A DNA stretch of 64,000 bases. Source: JAKOVR01 sp031415655. GTDB lineage: Bacteria > Actinomycetota > Acidimicrobiia > Acidimicrobiales > Acidimicrobilacustridaceae. Below are positions 53,717 through 62,331 of this stretch, piece by piece. Made by a program: the position numbers and the translations under genes. The stretch's first letter is position 1; each line of letters begins with the position of its first letter. The stretch lies in the NCBI GenBank assembly GCA_031415655.1, contig JANOSD010000169.1, positions 3,948-67,947 of the forward strand, read 5' to 3'. The notes under the pieces are model-generated. The model saw only the letters and a list, made by a program, of their open reading frames with translations, did not search any database and was not told the origin of the DNA.

Positions 53717-54400
53717 GTGAACCCGCCCGCACCGGCCGCTGCGTCCTCCCCCGATGTCGAGGCGATGGTCATGGCATTCGTCGAGGCCCTTTGCGGGGCG
53801 TCTATCGATCCTCGGGATTCAGCGTCGCCGGAACCCCATCTCCTGGCCCGCTCACTTCTCCTTCGGTACCGCGAGCCTCATCGTCGGTACCACACCGACG
53901 AACACCTCGGAGAGATGCTGCACCACCTCCGTTCGGGCCAACGGAATTCCCCCCTGCCGGCGGTGCTCGTGCTCGCCACCTGGTATCACGATGCCATCTA
54001 CGACCCACGGACACCAGCGAACGAGGAGGCATCGGCAATCCTCGCGATCGCGGACCTCACCGAGGCAGACGTCACTCCCGCCGTGGTTGCACGCGTGGCG
54101 CAGTTGGTGCGGTCCACGGCCGACCACTATTGCGATGCCGACGACACCGAGGCTGCGTTGTTCCTCGACGCCGACCTCGCCGTACTCGGATCGCCGTCCG
54201 CTCGGTACCGCCGTTATGTCGCTGACGTCCGCACGGAATACGCCCACGTACCAAACGATCAGTGGCGGGTCGGACGAACGGCGGTGCTTGACCACTTTCT
54301 CCAGCGTTCGTTCCTCTACCTCCGACCCGAAAATCGCGACCGTCTCGAATCTCGGGCGCGAGAAAACCTCCAAGACGAGCGGCGATCACTCGATGGCTGA
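53717..54400 (+). CDS. HD-domain metal-dependent phosphohydrolase
   Basis: A 227-residue cytoplasmic protein with YHTDEHL (H59) and TWYHDAIYDP (H91, D92), the HD pattern of predicted metal-dependent phosphohydrolases. The substrate is likely a nucleotide or phosphorylated small molecule. The start is GTG 53717. Its 3' end overlaps the cNMP-patatin gene by 8 bases. Confidence 0.87.
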   Translation: MNPPAPAAASSPDVEAMVMAFVEALCGASIDPRDSASPEPHLLARSLLLRYREPHRRYHTDEHLGEMLHHLRSGQRNSPLPAVLVLATWYHDAIYDPRTPANEEASAILAIADLTEADVTPAVVARVAQLVRSTADHYCDADDTEAALFLDADLAVLGSPSARYRRYVADVRTEYAHVPNDQWRVGRTAVLDHFLQRSFLYLRPENRDRLESRARENLQDERRSLDG

Positions 54401-56243
54401 TTCGGCACTTCACCGGCAGGCGGAAGTCACCGACTTACTCAACACGGTCCCGCTCTTTCGCCAGCTCTCGATAAGTGCTCGCAGTGTGCTCGCCCACAGC
54501 AGTGACCACATCTCGCTCTCCGCCGGTGACGATCTCTTTTGTCAGGGCGATACGGCGGACGCTCTGTTTCTCGTCGTGTCCGGTCGCCTTCATGTCGTCG
54601 ACGAAGACGAACAATCGCACCGCATCGTCGGTGTGCTCGGATCTGGTGCGTGGGTCGGGGAACTCTCGTTGCTCACTGGTTCCCCGAGGGCTGCCACCAT
54701 CACGGCGGCGAGGGACGCGCAGCTCATTCGCATCTCGCGGGAGGCGTTCGATGACGTGCTGGCTGACCAGCCTGAGCTCGGTATCGGGCTCGCCCGAGCG
54801 CTGGCAGCTCAGGTACAGCGAACCCGCGGTCTGCCGTCGCCCCCGCCGTCGCTCGATACCATTGCCGTGTTGGCGCTTGGTCCCGGGCTTCCCTTCGAGC
54901 CGGTTCTGGGTGGCATCGTCGCCGAAGCGCGTCGGATCGGCACCGTCGCTGTACTGACGGAACACGACCACCACAGTGGGCCAGGCGCACCGACAGAAGG
55001 CGAACGCCCTGGCGCCAAGGATGCTGGCGGTGATCACGACACCGACGCCGGATGGGCGGCCCGGTTGGCGGAAGCGGAAGCCAGCCACGCCTCGGTGGTT
55101 TTGTCCTGCCCGTCGCCCGACACCGCATTGCGCTGGGCGTCTTTTTGCACTCGATCAGCCGACCGGACCGTGGCCATGCTGCGGGGGGGCGCACCGCCGG
55201 CATGGGCGACGCCGTTGCTGCACGGCCACGTCGATCTCGCTTTTGTCGGGTCGTCGATGCCATCGGCCCGTACGGCGGCCGGGATGTCTGCGTTACAACC
55301 TCGAGCCCACCACCATGTCGGTGAAGCCACGACCTCTGCACCCACGATCGCTCGACTCGCCCGCCGGGTCACCGCACAGGCTGTCGGTCTCGTTTTCTCC
55401 GGCGGGGGCGCCCGTGGGCTCGCCCACCTCGGGGTCGTTGACACCCTCGTCGAAGCCGGAATTCCGCTGGACCGACTCGGCGGTTGTAGCGCTGGCGCGT
55501 TGGTTGCGGCGCTGCTCGCCGTCGGAAAGTCTCCGGCCGAAGCCATCGCCCAAGTGCGGACCGACATGGTGGACCACCACCCGTTCGGCGATGTCACCGT
55601 GCCTCGTGAGTCGCTCATCAAAGGGAAACGGGCAATGGCAATGCTCGAACGGTGGTTTGGGGACGCCCGGATTGAGGAGCTGTCGATCCCCCTGTTCACC
55701 GTCTCAGCCGACCTCGCTTCGGGGGACCTGGTGGTGCACCGCGAAGGCCTGATCCGAGACGCCGTAGCCGCCAGCATGGCGATCCCTGGGTTCGCTCCCC
55801 CGCTTCGATCCGGCTCCCGACTCCTTGTTGACGGTGGCTTGCTCAACAACTTCCCCGTCGACGTCATGGCCGACACCGATGAAGGCCCAGTCATTGGCGT
55901 TGACGTCATGCGCGACCTCGGTGCGAACGATCTGGGGCGCTCTACGTCAACCCCGGGGATCGTCACCACCATTGCTCGAGCGATGGTGCTGGGCGGCTGG
56001 CAGCGAGCGGAGCGGAACCGGCGTTTGGCGAGTGTCCTCATCACGCCGGAAATCGACATGATCGGGCTGTTCGAGTTCGACCGGATCGACGAGGCTCTCG
56101 ATGCGGGTCGGACCGCCGCCCGCGCCGCGCTTCCGGCAATCAGGGCGTGTTGTCGCCTCGGGGAAGCGGGCGACGCAGACCCACTTCCCGCAACCGCCGG
56201 ACGAGCACCCGTGGATCTACCGACTTCGCCCCTGCGCCAATAG
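54393..56243 (+). CDS. cNMP-binding domain-patatin-like phospholipase fusion
   Basis: A 616-residue protein of the NTE/patatin group. An N-terminal cyclic-nucleotide-binding fold (residues 15-140, with VVSGRLHVVDED and GAWVGELSLLTGSPRAATI) precedes a linker and a patatin domain (330-580). The oxyanion motif is GGGARG, S366 in GCSAGAL is the nucleophile and D480 in DGGLLNN completes the dyad. It may be a lipid hydrolase switched by cAMP-like signals. ATG 54393 is chosen. Its C-terminal 104 bases overlap the convergent DUF4031 gene. Confidence 0.9.
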   Translation: MADSALHRQAEVTDLLNTVPLFRQLSISARSVLAHSSDHISLSAGDDLFCQGDTADALFLVVSGRLHVVDEDEQSHRIVGVLGSGAWVGELSLLTGSPRAATITAARDAQLIRISREAFDDVLADQPELGIGLARALAAQVQRTRGLPSPPPSLDTIAVLALGPGLPFEPVLGGIVAEARRIGTVAVLTEHDHHSGPGAPTEGERPGAKDAGGDHDTDAGWAARLAEAEASHASVVLSCPSPDTALRWASFCTRSADRTVAMLRGGAPPAWATPLLHGHVDLAFVGSSMPSARTAAGMSALQPRAHHHVGEATTSAPTIARLARRVTAQAVGLVFSGGGARGLAHLGVVDTLVEAGIPLDRLGGCSAGALVAALLAVGKSPAEAIAQVRTDMVDHHPFGDVTVPRESLIKGKRAMAMLERWFGDARIEELSIPLFTVSADLASGDLVVHREGLIRDAVAASMAIPGFAPPLRSGSRLLVDGGLLNNFPVDVMADTDEGPVIGVDVMRDLGANDLGRSTSTPGIVTTIARAMVLGGWQRAERNRRLASVLITPEIDMIGLFEFDRIDEALDAGRTAARAALPAIRACCRLGEAGDADPLPATAGRAPVDLPTSPLRQ

Positions 56244-56415
56244 CTCGAGCCCGCCACTCGGCCGGCAAATCATAATGATCACCGTGGAATGCTCGCCGGG
56301 GTAGCCCGATCGACGCCGCGAAATGATGCAACTCATCGAGACTTTCATCGCTGGCGAGGTGGCAAAAGAAGCGCCCACCGAGAGGCCAGATCGCAGCGTC
56401 AACGAGAAGGCCCAT
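56140..56415 (-). CDS. DUF4031 protein
   Basis: A 91-residue protein starting MGLLVDAAIWPLGGRFFCHLAS, followed by HHFAASIGLPRRAFHGDHYDLP, both typical of DUF4031, a family of unknown function in actinobacteria. The ATG 56415 start is clear; the frame beyond it covers the divergent small gene. Its 3' end runs 104 bases into the patatin gene on the other strand. Confidence 0.88.
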   Translation of the reverse strand: MGLLVDAAIWPLGGRFFCHLASDESLDELHHFAASIGLPRRAFHGDHYDLPAEWRARAIGAGAKSVDPRVLVRRLREVGLRRPLPRGDNTP

Positions 56416-56460
56416 CGGGGAACTGTACGATGGTCGCTCACACCGTCGAAAGGATGTGCC

Positions 56461-56685
56461 GTGCCGGTCAAATGTAGCGAGATCTCCCGTGTCGTGATTC
56501 GGGGTGAGTGGATCACCGTGCAACGAGGAACGTTTGTGGTCGAGCCATTCACCATGACCGACACCGCCGGCAACCCCGCCCATCCCGACCTCGGCTTGTG
56601 GGCGTACCACTTCAAAACCGACCTCGCCGATGAGTACTACGGCCCGCTCGGGGAAATTCAGCTGTTCAAGATGGCGAATATCTAA
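56461..56685 (+). CDS. Small hypothetical protein
   Basis: A 74-residue protein starting at GTG 56461, preceded by AAAGGA at good distance. It looks like a small beta-rich domain (ISRVVIRGEWITVQRGTFVVEPF, LGLWAYHFKTDLADEYYGPLGEI). The gene is divergent from DUF4031 with only 45 bases between them. I recognise no family. Confidence 0.65.
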   Translation: MPVKCSEISRVVIRGEWITVQRGTFVVEPFTMTDTAGNPAHPDLGLWAYHFKTDLADEYYGPLGEIQLFKMANI

Positions 56686-56769
56686 TCGAGCACACTCCCG
56701 GCCGGGAAGGGAACCGCATCCTCCGCCGCCCGCGGGCCTATCGTCGCCAACCCCACGTCGGAGTATCCG

Positions 56770-57492
56770 TTGTCTGGCATCACCGCAGAGCCCCACGATG
56801 CCGCCAGCGCACCGGGCAAGGTCCCGAGGCGCTACGGCGGCCGCACCCCCGAAGAGCGTCAAGCCGACCGCCGCCGCCGGCTTCTCGACTCCGGCCTCGA
56901 GCTGTTTGGAACCGCGGGATTCTCGCCGGTAGGCATCAACCGCATTTGTGCGTCAGCCGGGGTGACAGCCCGCCACTTCTATGAGGATTTCGCCACCCGG
57001 GAAGATCTTTTTGTTGCCCTCTACGACGAGATCATGGCCGAAGTCGTGATCGCCATCGGTGAGGCTCTCGACGCCGCACCCTCCGATCACATCGGCGTCA
57101 CCGAAACCTCCCTGAGCGCCTACGCGCACGCCCTTCTCGACGATCCCCGTCGAGCTCGCATCTGCTGCGTCGAACTGCAAGGCGTGAGCGAGCAGGTGCG
57201 CCGACACGCCGCCGATAACTTCGTTTTTTTCGCCGACATGATCCACGAGCAAGCCATCCGACTCGCCGAGTCCGGCGAAATCCGGATTGCCGAGCAGACG
57301 AACTTCATCAACACCGTGCTGGTGGGCGGCACAAATGAGGCGATGGTGGCCTGGCTTCGGGCCGAGAATCCCCCGCCGATCGACACGCTCGTCGAGGAGC
57401 TCACCCGGGTGTATGTGGCCGTGGGTTTGATGCCATCTACCGGCGAGTGGCGCGCTGCCCGTTCCAACCCCTCGCCCCCGACAGCCACCTGA
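56770..57492 (+). CDS. TetR/AcrR-family regulator
   Basis: A 240-residue repressor. The N-terminal DNA-binding domain (about residues 30-80) has RLLDSGLELFGTAGFSPVGINRICASAGVTARHFYEDF, a standard TetR helix-turn-helix. The ligand domain follows. It starts at TTG 56770 by the frame; a leader of 25 residues precedes the DNA-binding part. It ends 9 bases from the convergent GH3 gene. Its targets are unknown. Confidence 0.88.
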   Translation: MSGITAEPHDAASAPGKVPRRYGGRTPEERQADRRRRLLDSGLELFGTAGFSPVGINRICASAGVTARHFYEDFATREDLFVALYDEIMAEVVIAIGEALDAAPSDHIGVTETSLSAYAHALLDDPRRARICCVELQGVSEQVRRHAADNFVFFADMIHEQAIRLAESGEIRIAEQTNFINTVLVGGTNEAMVAWLRAENPPPIDTLVEELTRVYVAVGLMPSTGEWRAARSNPSPPTAT

Positions 57493-57501
57493 CTTCTTCG
57501 G

Positions 57502-59826
57502 TCACGCCGAACCCAGCGCAACGATCGGCGTTCGGCGCCAGTCACCATCAAGCACACGGACGGCGCCCACGAGGGTGACACTGCCCACCAACCGCAGATC
57601 AGCAGACGAAGCACCGATCGCCACATTGATCTCACCGGGCTCGACCACCCGTTGATGTTCGAGCCCGGTGAACGACATCATGTCGGTTGGTACACGAAAG
57701 GTGACCCGCTGCGACTCGCCAACGCCAAGCGAAAGCCGAACGAACCCCTTGAGCAACCGGACCGGCTGCACCACTGAAGCCTCCGGATCAGCCAGATACA
57801 TCTGGACCACTTCGTCACCGGCTCGGTCTCCAACGTTCGTAACGGTGCAGCCAACGGCAATCTCACCAGCGACGTCGACGGTGACGGGCAAGGCGAGATC
57901 GGTGTATTCGAACGAGGTGTACGACAAACCATGGCCGAAGGGGAACACCGGACGGAATCCCTCGACGCGAGGAAATCCGCGGGCGAGACGTTTGTGGTTG
58001 TAGTACGCCGGCATGGCCCCCGCCGAGCGACTGAACGTGACCGGCGTACGGCCACCGGGGTTCACCTTTCCGACCAGCACATCAGCGACTGCGGCTCCGC
58101 CACCCTGGCCGGGAAACCAGGCGGCAACCACTGCGGCCGCTCGCTCAGCAACAAACCCGAGGGCATGCGGCCGGCCCGAGAGAAGCACCACCACCACGGG
58201 CGTCCCGGTGTCGAGCACGCCCTTAAGCAGCTCAGGCTGAGCACCAGGAAGCGAGAGGTCTACCGCATCACTCCCCTCACCCACGGTTCCGGTGCCAAAG
58301 TGCCCTGCCTTGTCGCCGACAACGGCAATCACGAGGTCGGCGGCTTGGGCCGCGGCCACCGCCGCCGCAATGCCCGCCGTTTCGCCGCTCATAACCTCGA
58401 CTCCAGGCACAAAGTGTATTGCGGCGTCCGGCAGTGCCGATCGAATCGAACTGAGCACAGTGGGCACATCGACCATCCCCGCAGCATCGGGGAAGTGCGA
58501 AGAGACGACGTGGTTCTCAAAGCTGTAGTTCCCAAACAGCGCCATCACCGCGTCGGCGTTCGGACCGACCACGGCGATCCGACACACTGCGGCGGGATCA
58601 AGAGGGAGGGTGCCGTCGTTGGTGAGCAATGTGATCGATGATCGGGCCAACTCCGCGGCCAGTGCCCTGTCGGCCTCGGTGTCGAGTCCAGCTGCTACGG
58701 CCTCCACATCAACGTATGGGGCGTCGAAGAGCCCGAGGGCGAACTTGGCCCGGAGCACTCGCGCCACCGCCGTGTCCAGTGTGGCTCCATCGAGCAAGCC
58801 ACGGTCGAGCGCGTCCGGGATGCCCCCGGGAAACTCCGCCGGTGTCGGCAGTTCCACGTCGAGACCGGCCCGCAGCGCCTTCGCCGCGCATTCGGCGCTG
58901 TCGGCGGCGACCCCGTGCAGGTCTCGCAGGAACCCGACCGCGCCGTAGTCCGCGACGACGAATCCTTCGAAGCCCCACTGCTCCCGCAGCACCTCGGTGA
59001 GAAGCCAGCGCGACGCGGCCGGCGGTTCGCCGTCGATCTCCTGGTAGGCGTTCATCACACTGCCTGCTCCTGCGTCACGAACCGCCATTTCGAAGGGCAG
59101 CAAAAACACGTCGGCCAACTCCCTGCGTCCCACGTGCGCCGGTGCAAAATTCCGACCACCCTCACTGAACGAATAGCCAGTGAAATGTTTGAGCGTGGCG
59201 ATGATCCCGGTGGTCGCGTCCGTTCCTTGGAGGCCGTCCACGTAGGCGCTCACCATGGTGCCGACCAGGAACGGATCTTCCCCGAAGGTCTCCTCCACCC
59301 GACCCCAACGAGCGTCGCGCGCCACATCGGCGACGGGTGCAAGACCTTGATGGGCCCCAACCACGCGCAGTTGCCGGCGAATCACGTCACCGACACGACG
59401 AACCAGATCGGGATCCCACGTCGAGGCCATATTCAATGGCGACGAGAACGACGTCGCACCCTGAAACATCGGTCCGGTAAGGCACTCTTCGTGCATGATC
59501 GCCGGGATCCCTAACCGACTGGTCTCGATGAGTCGACGTTGGATCGTGTTGACCATTCGAGCTCCGTCGACCGGGTCGATGGGCTGGCTCCCGAGCGGAC
59601 GGGTGACCTCACCAATGCCGTGACGCATCTGCTCCCACGGGTCCGTCGTGGTCCCCTGACTACCCCCAAACTGGCTCGGCGCCACCTCACCGGAGGTTGG
59701 ATCGACCGTGAGCCACACCGATGTGAGCTGGGCTGCCTTTTCTGCCACGGTCATCTGGGCGATGAGCTCATTGACGCGACGGTCGATGATGGGGTTCGGC
59801 GCGAAGACCGGCTCTGATTCGTTCAT
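57502..59826 (-). CDS. GH3 beta-glucosidase / beta-xylosidase
   Basis: A 774-residue cytoplasmic glycoside hydrolase family 3 enzyme with N-terminal barrel, (alpha/beta)6 sandwich and C-terminal fibronectin-III-like domain. The nucleophile is D293 in FVVADYGAV; KHFTGYSFSEGGRNFAP and YQEIDGEPPAAS are family blocks. Position beside xylose isomerase and a ROK repressor suggests beta-xylosidase. The start ATG sits directly against the operator and has no Shine-Dalgarno site, so the mRNA may be leaderless. Confidence 0.93.
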   Translation of the reverse strand: MNESEPVFAPNPIIDRRVNELIAQMTVAEKAAQLTSVWLTVDPTSGEVAPSQFGGSQGTTTDPWEQMRHGIGEVTRPLGSQPIDPVDGARMVNTIQRRLIETSRLGIPAIMHEECLTGPMFQGATSFSSPLNMASTWDPDLVRRVGDVIRRQLRVVGAHQGLAPVADVARDARWGRVEETFGEDPFLVGTMVSAYVDGLQGTDATTGIIATLKHFTGYSFSEGGRNFAPAHVGRRELADVFLLPFEMAVRDAGAGSVMNAYQEIDGEPPAASRWLLTEVLREQWGFEGFVVADYGAVGFLRDLHGVAADSAECAAKALRAGLDVELPTPAEFPGGIPDALDRGLLDGATLDTAVARVLRAKFALGLFDAPYVDVEAVAAGLDTEADRALAAELARSSITLLTNDGTLPLDPAAVCRIAVVGPNADAVMALFGNYSFENHVVSSHFPDAAGMVDVPTVLSSIRSALPDAAIHFVPGVEVMSGETAGIAAAVAAAQAADLVIAVVGDKAGHFGTGTVGEGSDAVDLSLPGAQPELLKGVLDTGTPVVVVLLSGRPHALGFVAERAAAVVAAWFPGQGGGAAVADVLVGKVNPGGRTPVTFSRSAGAMPAYYNHKRLARGFPRVEGFRPVFPFGHGLSYTSFEYTDLALPVTVDVAGEIAVGCTVTNVGDRAGDEVVQMYLADPEASVVQPVRLLKGFVRLSLGVGESQRVTFRVPTDMMSFTGLEHQRVVEPGEINVAIGASSADLRLVGSVTLVGAVRVLDGDWRRTPIVALGSA

Positions 59827-59855
59827 GGAATTAGTTTATAGTCCAAACTAATTCC
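59827..59855. promoter_or_regulatory. XylR-type operator overlapping divergent promoters
   Basis: A perfect inverted repeat, GGAATTAGTTT and AAACTAATTCC, separated by 7 bases, lies between the GH3 gene and xylA. The core TTAGTTT-n-AAACTAA is like known XylR (ROK) operators. A plus-strand -10-like TATAGT (59837-59842) and a minus-strand TATAAA (59840-59835) both fall inside it, so a bound repressor would block both promoters. xylA then has a leader of about 37 bases with GAGGA 9 bases before its ATG. Confidence 0.85.
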
Positions 59856-59885
59856 CGTTGCCCCCACCACCCGAGGACACGAACC

Positions 59886-61055
59886 ATGACCGACTCGTTT
59901 ACCCCTTCCCCCGATGATCACTTCACCTTCGGACTTTGGACCGTTGGCAACACCGGACGGGACCCATTCGGCCACGAGACTCGCCGGGCCGTCGATCCCG
60001 TCGACACCGTCCACCTGCTCGCCGACATCGGCGCCTACGGCGTGAACCTCCACGACGACGACCTTGTGCCGTTCGGTTCGTCCGCAGCGGATCGCCACGC
60101 CATTGTGAAGCGGTTCCAGAAGGCGCTCGACGCAACGGGGCTGCGCGTTCCGATGGCCACCACAAATCTGTTTAGCCAACCGGTCTTTAAAGAAGGCGCC
60201 TTCACGGCCAACGACCCTGCCGTTCGTCGATTCGCCGTCAGCAAGGCGCTCGATGCCATCGACCTCGGCGTAGAACTCGGGGCCACGGTTTTTGTGATGT
60301 GGGGCGGTCGTGAAGGCATCGAGGCCGAGGCGGCCAAACCCATCGGTCCGGCATTGGATCGATATGCGGAGGCCGTCAACCTGTGTTGTTCCTATGTGCG
60401 CGATCAAGGCCACAACCTGCGTTTCGCCCTTGAACCCAAACCCAATGAGCCGCGGGGCGACGTGCTCCTGCCGACCGTTGGCCATGCGTTGGCCTTCATA
60501 CATGAGCTGGAGTGGCCGGAGATGGTGGGCCTCAATCCCGAGTTTGCGCACGAGACAATGTCCGGTCTTCCCTTTGCGCAAGCGGTGGCCCAGTGCCTCT
60601 GGCACAACAAGCTCTTTCACATCGACCTCAACGCACAACGCATTGGAAAGTTCGATCAAGACTTCCGATTCGGAAGCGAGGGAATCCGCGACGCCTTCTA
60701 CCTGGTCCGACTTCTCGAAGACACGAAGTGGCAGGGCATGCGGCACTTCGACTCTCACGCATACCGCACGGAGGATGCCGCCGGCGTGCGCCACTTCGCC
60801 GAGGGCAGCATGCGCACCTATTTGATACTGAAAGAAAAAGCAGCCCGCTTCGCCAACGACCCGGAGATCACCGAGGCCCTCAGCGTCGCCAAGGTGCCCC
60901 AGCTTCACGAGCCCACTTCCCCTGATGGCCTCGGAGCCGACGCCATCGCGTCGTTGCGCGCCCACCAGTACGACACGGTCGCCCTTAGCGAGCAGGGCTA
61001 CGGGCACGAACGACTCGATCAGTTGGTCACCGAACTCTTGCTCGGCGTGCGCTGA
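59886..61055 (+). CDS. xylA: Xylose isomerase
   Basis: A 389-residue TIM-barrel metalloenzyme of the actinobacterial type that converts D-xylose to D-xylulose (and glucose to fructose). H56 in YGVNLHDDDLVPF is the catalytic histidine, VFVMWGGREG and FALEPKPNEPRGD carry metal ligands, and FHIDLNAQRIGKFDQD completes the site. Length matches Streptomyces-type enzymes. It is followed 25 bases later by the ROK regulator, in the same direction. Confidence 0.96.
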   Translation: MTDSFTPSPDDHFTFGLWTVGNTGRDPFGHETRRAVDPVDTVHLLADIGAYGVNLHDDDLVPFGSSAADRHAIVKRFQKALDATGLRVPMATTNLFSQPVFKEGAFTANDPAVRRFAVSKALDAIDLGVELGATVFVMWGGREGIEAEAAKPIGPALDRYAEAVNLCCSYVRDQGHNLRFALEPKPNEPRGDVLLPTVGHALAFIHELEWPEMVGLNPEFAHETMSGLPFAQAVAQCLWHNKLFHIDLNAQRIGKFDQDFRFGSEGIRDAFYLVRLLEDTKWQGMRHFDSHAYRTEDAAGVRHFAEGSMRTYLILKEKAARFANDPEITEALSVAKVPQLHEPTSPDGLGADAIASLRAHQYDTVALSEQGYGHERLDQLVTELLLGVR

Positions 61056-61080
61056 TCGAACCGGATCATTTCGCGCCACG

Positions 61081-62331
61081 ATGAACACTCGTCCCCACTC
61101 ATCTCGTGGAATCCGGCAGGCGAACCTGGCGGCGGCATTGGCGGCCATCCCACGCGGCGGGCAACGTTCACGGGCAGATCTTGCCAAGACGCTCAGCCTC
61201 ACGCCGGCCACCGCATCGGCGGTCATCGCCGAACTCTGTTCGCTCGGTCTTGTTGAGGAACTCGCACCAACAAGTTCCTCCACCCCGGGGCGACCTGCCG
61301 TTCCGGTCGCGCACCGCGCCGGCGCCGCTATCGGCATCGGCGTGGAGGTAGACCTCACCTCTCTTCGGGTGTGCGCCACCGACACTGCTGGACACACCAC
61401 CGTCGCCCGAACGGATATTTCATCGGCCACGGCGCAACGGCCAGAGGAGCTGGCGCCGGTTCTGGCCGGGGCAATCAAGGCCGAACAGCGACGGTGGCGT
61501 CGACGAAAGATCCCCATTGTCAGCGTCGTCGTCGCCGTCCCGGGCCTGGTTCAGGCGGATGGCAGTGGTGTCCTGCTCGCCCCGACCTTGGCGTGGCGCA
61601 ACATTGCATTGGCCGAGTTGCTCGCGCTCGAGGGCGTCGGCGATTCTCGCCACCGCACGATGCGCCCGCTGCGAATCGTGAACGAAGCCGATGCCGGGGC
61701 CCACGCCGAACGGCATCTCGGCGCGGTGCCTCTGCCCCCCTCGGTGCTGTACCTCTCCGCTGGCAACGGCGTCGGAGCGGCACTGGTGCTCCAGGGCACG
61801 CCGTTCTCCGGAGCGCATGGGTTTGGGGGCGAAATCGGGCACATTGTTGTGGATCCTGCCGGTACTCGTTGCGGCTGTGGGCGCCGGGGTTGCCTGGAAA
61901 CCGTGGTCGGCGCCGCTTCGATGCGGCGCCTCGCCCGACTCGACCAATGGCCAGAAGCCGATTGGCCCGAGGAGTTATGTCGACGAGCCAACAAAGGCGA
62001 GCCGGTAGCGATTGCTGCGCTGGCCGCCTCTGCCACCCACCTGGGCACGGCGCTCAGCATGGCGACCGACCTTTTCGATCCCGATGTTGTGGTTCTCGGC
62101 GGCCACCTGCAACCACTCGCCAACTTCCTCTCCCCCATCATCGAACAGAACTTGACTGCTCGCTCCCTCGCCGCCGGTTGGGCGTCCTACCCGGTACGCG
62201 CCGCGACGATGGGCCCGGACGCGGCGGTGCTTGGTGCGGCCCACCTTGCCTTGCAACCACTTCGCAATGACCCCACAATCCTCTCGCCGGCCAATCCGCC
62301 CCCCAGCGCGTCGCGCACGCTCTTAGCGTGA
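61081..62331 (+). CDS. xylR: ROK-family repressor (XylR-like)
   Basis: A 416-residue protein with an N-terminal winged helix (about 17-60, LAKTLSLTPATASAVIAELCSLGLVEE) and a ROK sugar-binding domain. Zinc cysteines lie at 264, 266 and 271 (CGCGRRGCLE), with GGEIGHIVVDP just before. It should bind the operator at 59827-59855 and release it on binding xylose. I chose ATG 61081, matching the usual N-terminus; the frame is open upstream. It ends 9 bases inside the convergent LCP gene. Confidence 0.92.
   Translation: MNTRPHSSRGIRQANLAAALAAIPRGGQRSRADLAKTLSLTPATASAVIAELCSLGLVEELAPTSSSTPGRPAVPVAHRAGAAIGIGVEVDLTSLRVCATDTAGHTTVARTDISSATAQRPEELAPVLAGAIKAEQRRWRRRKIPIVSVVVAVPGLVQADGSGVLLAPTLAWRNIALAELLALEGVGDSRHRTMRPLRIVNEADAGAHAERHLGAVPLPPSVLYLSAGNGVGAALVLQGTPFSGAHGFGGEIGHIVVDPAGTRCGCGRRGCLETVVGAASMRRLARLDQWPEADWPEELCRRANKGEPVAIAALAASATHLGTALSMATDLFDPDVVVLGGHLQPLANFLSPIIEQNLTARSLAAGWASYPVRAATMGPDAAVLGAAHLALQPLRNDPTILSPANPPPSASRTLLA

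Noticed and set aside
59823..61517. 564-codon open frame on the minus strand
   Set aside because: It is antisense to xylose isomerase and the ROK gene. It is a by-product of high GC.
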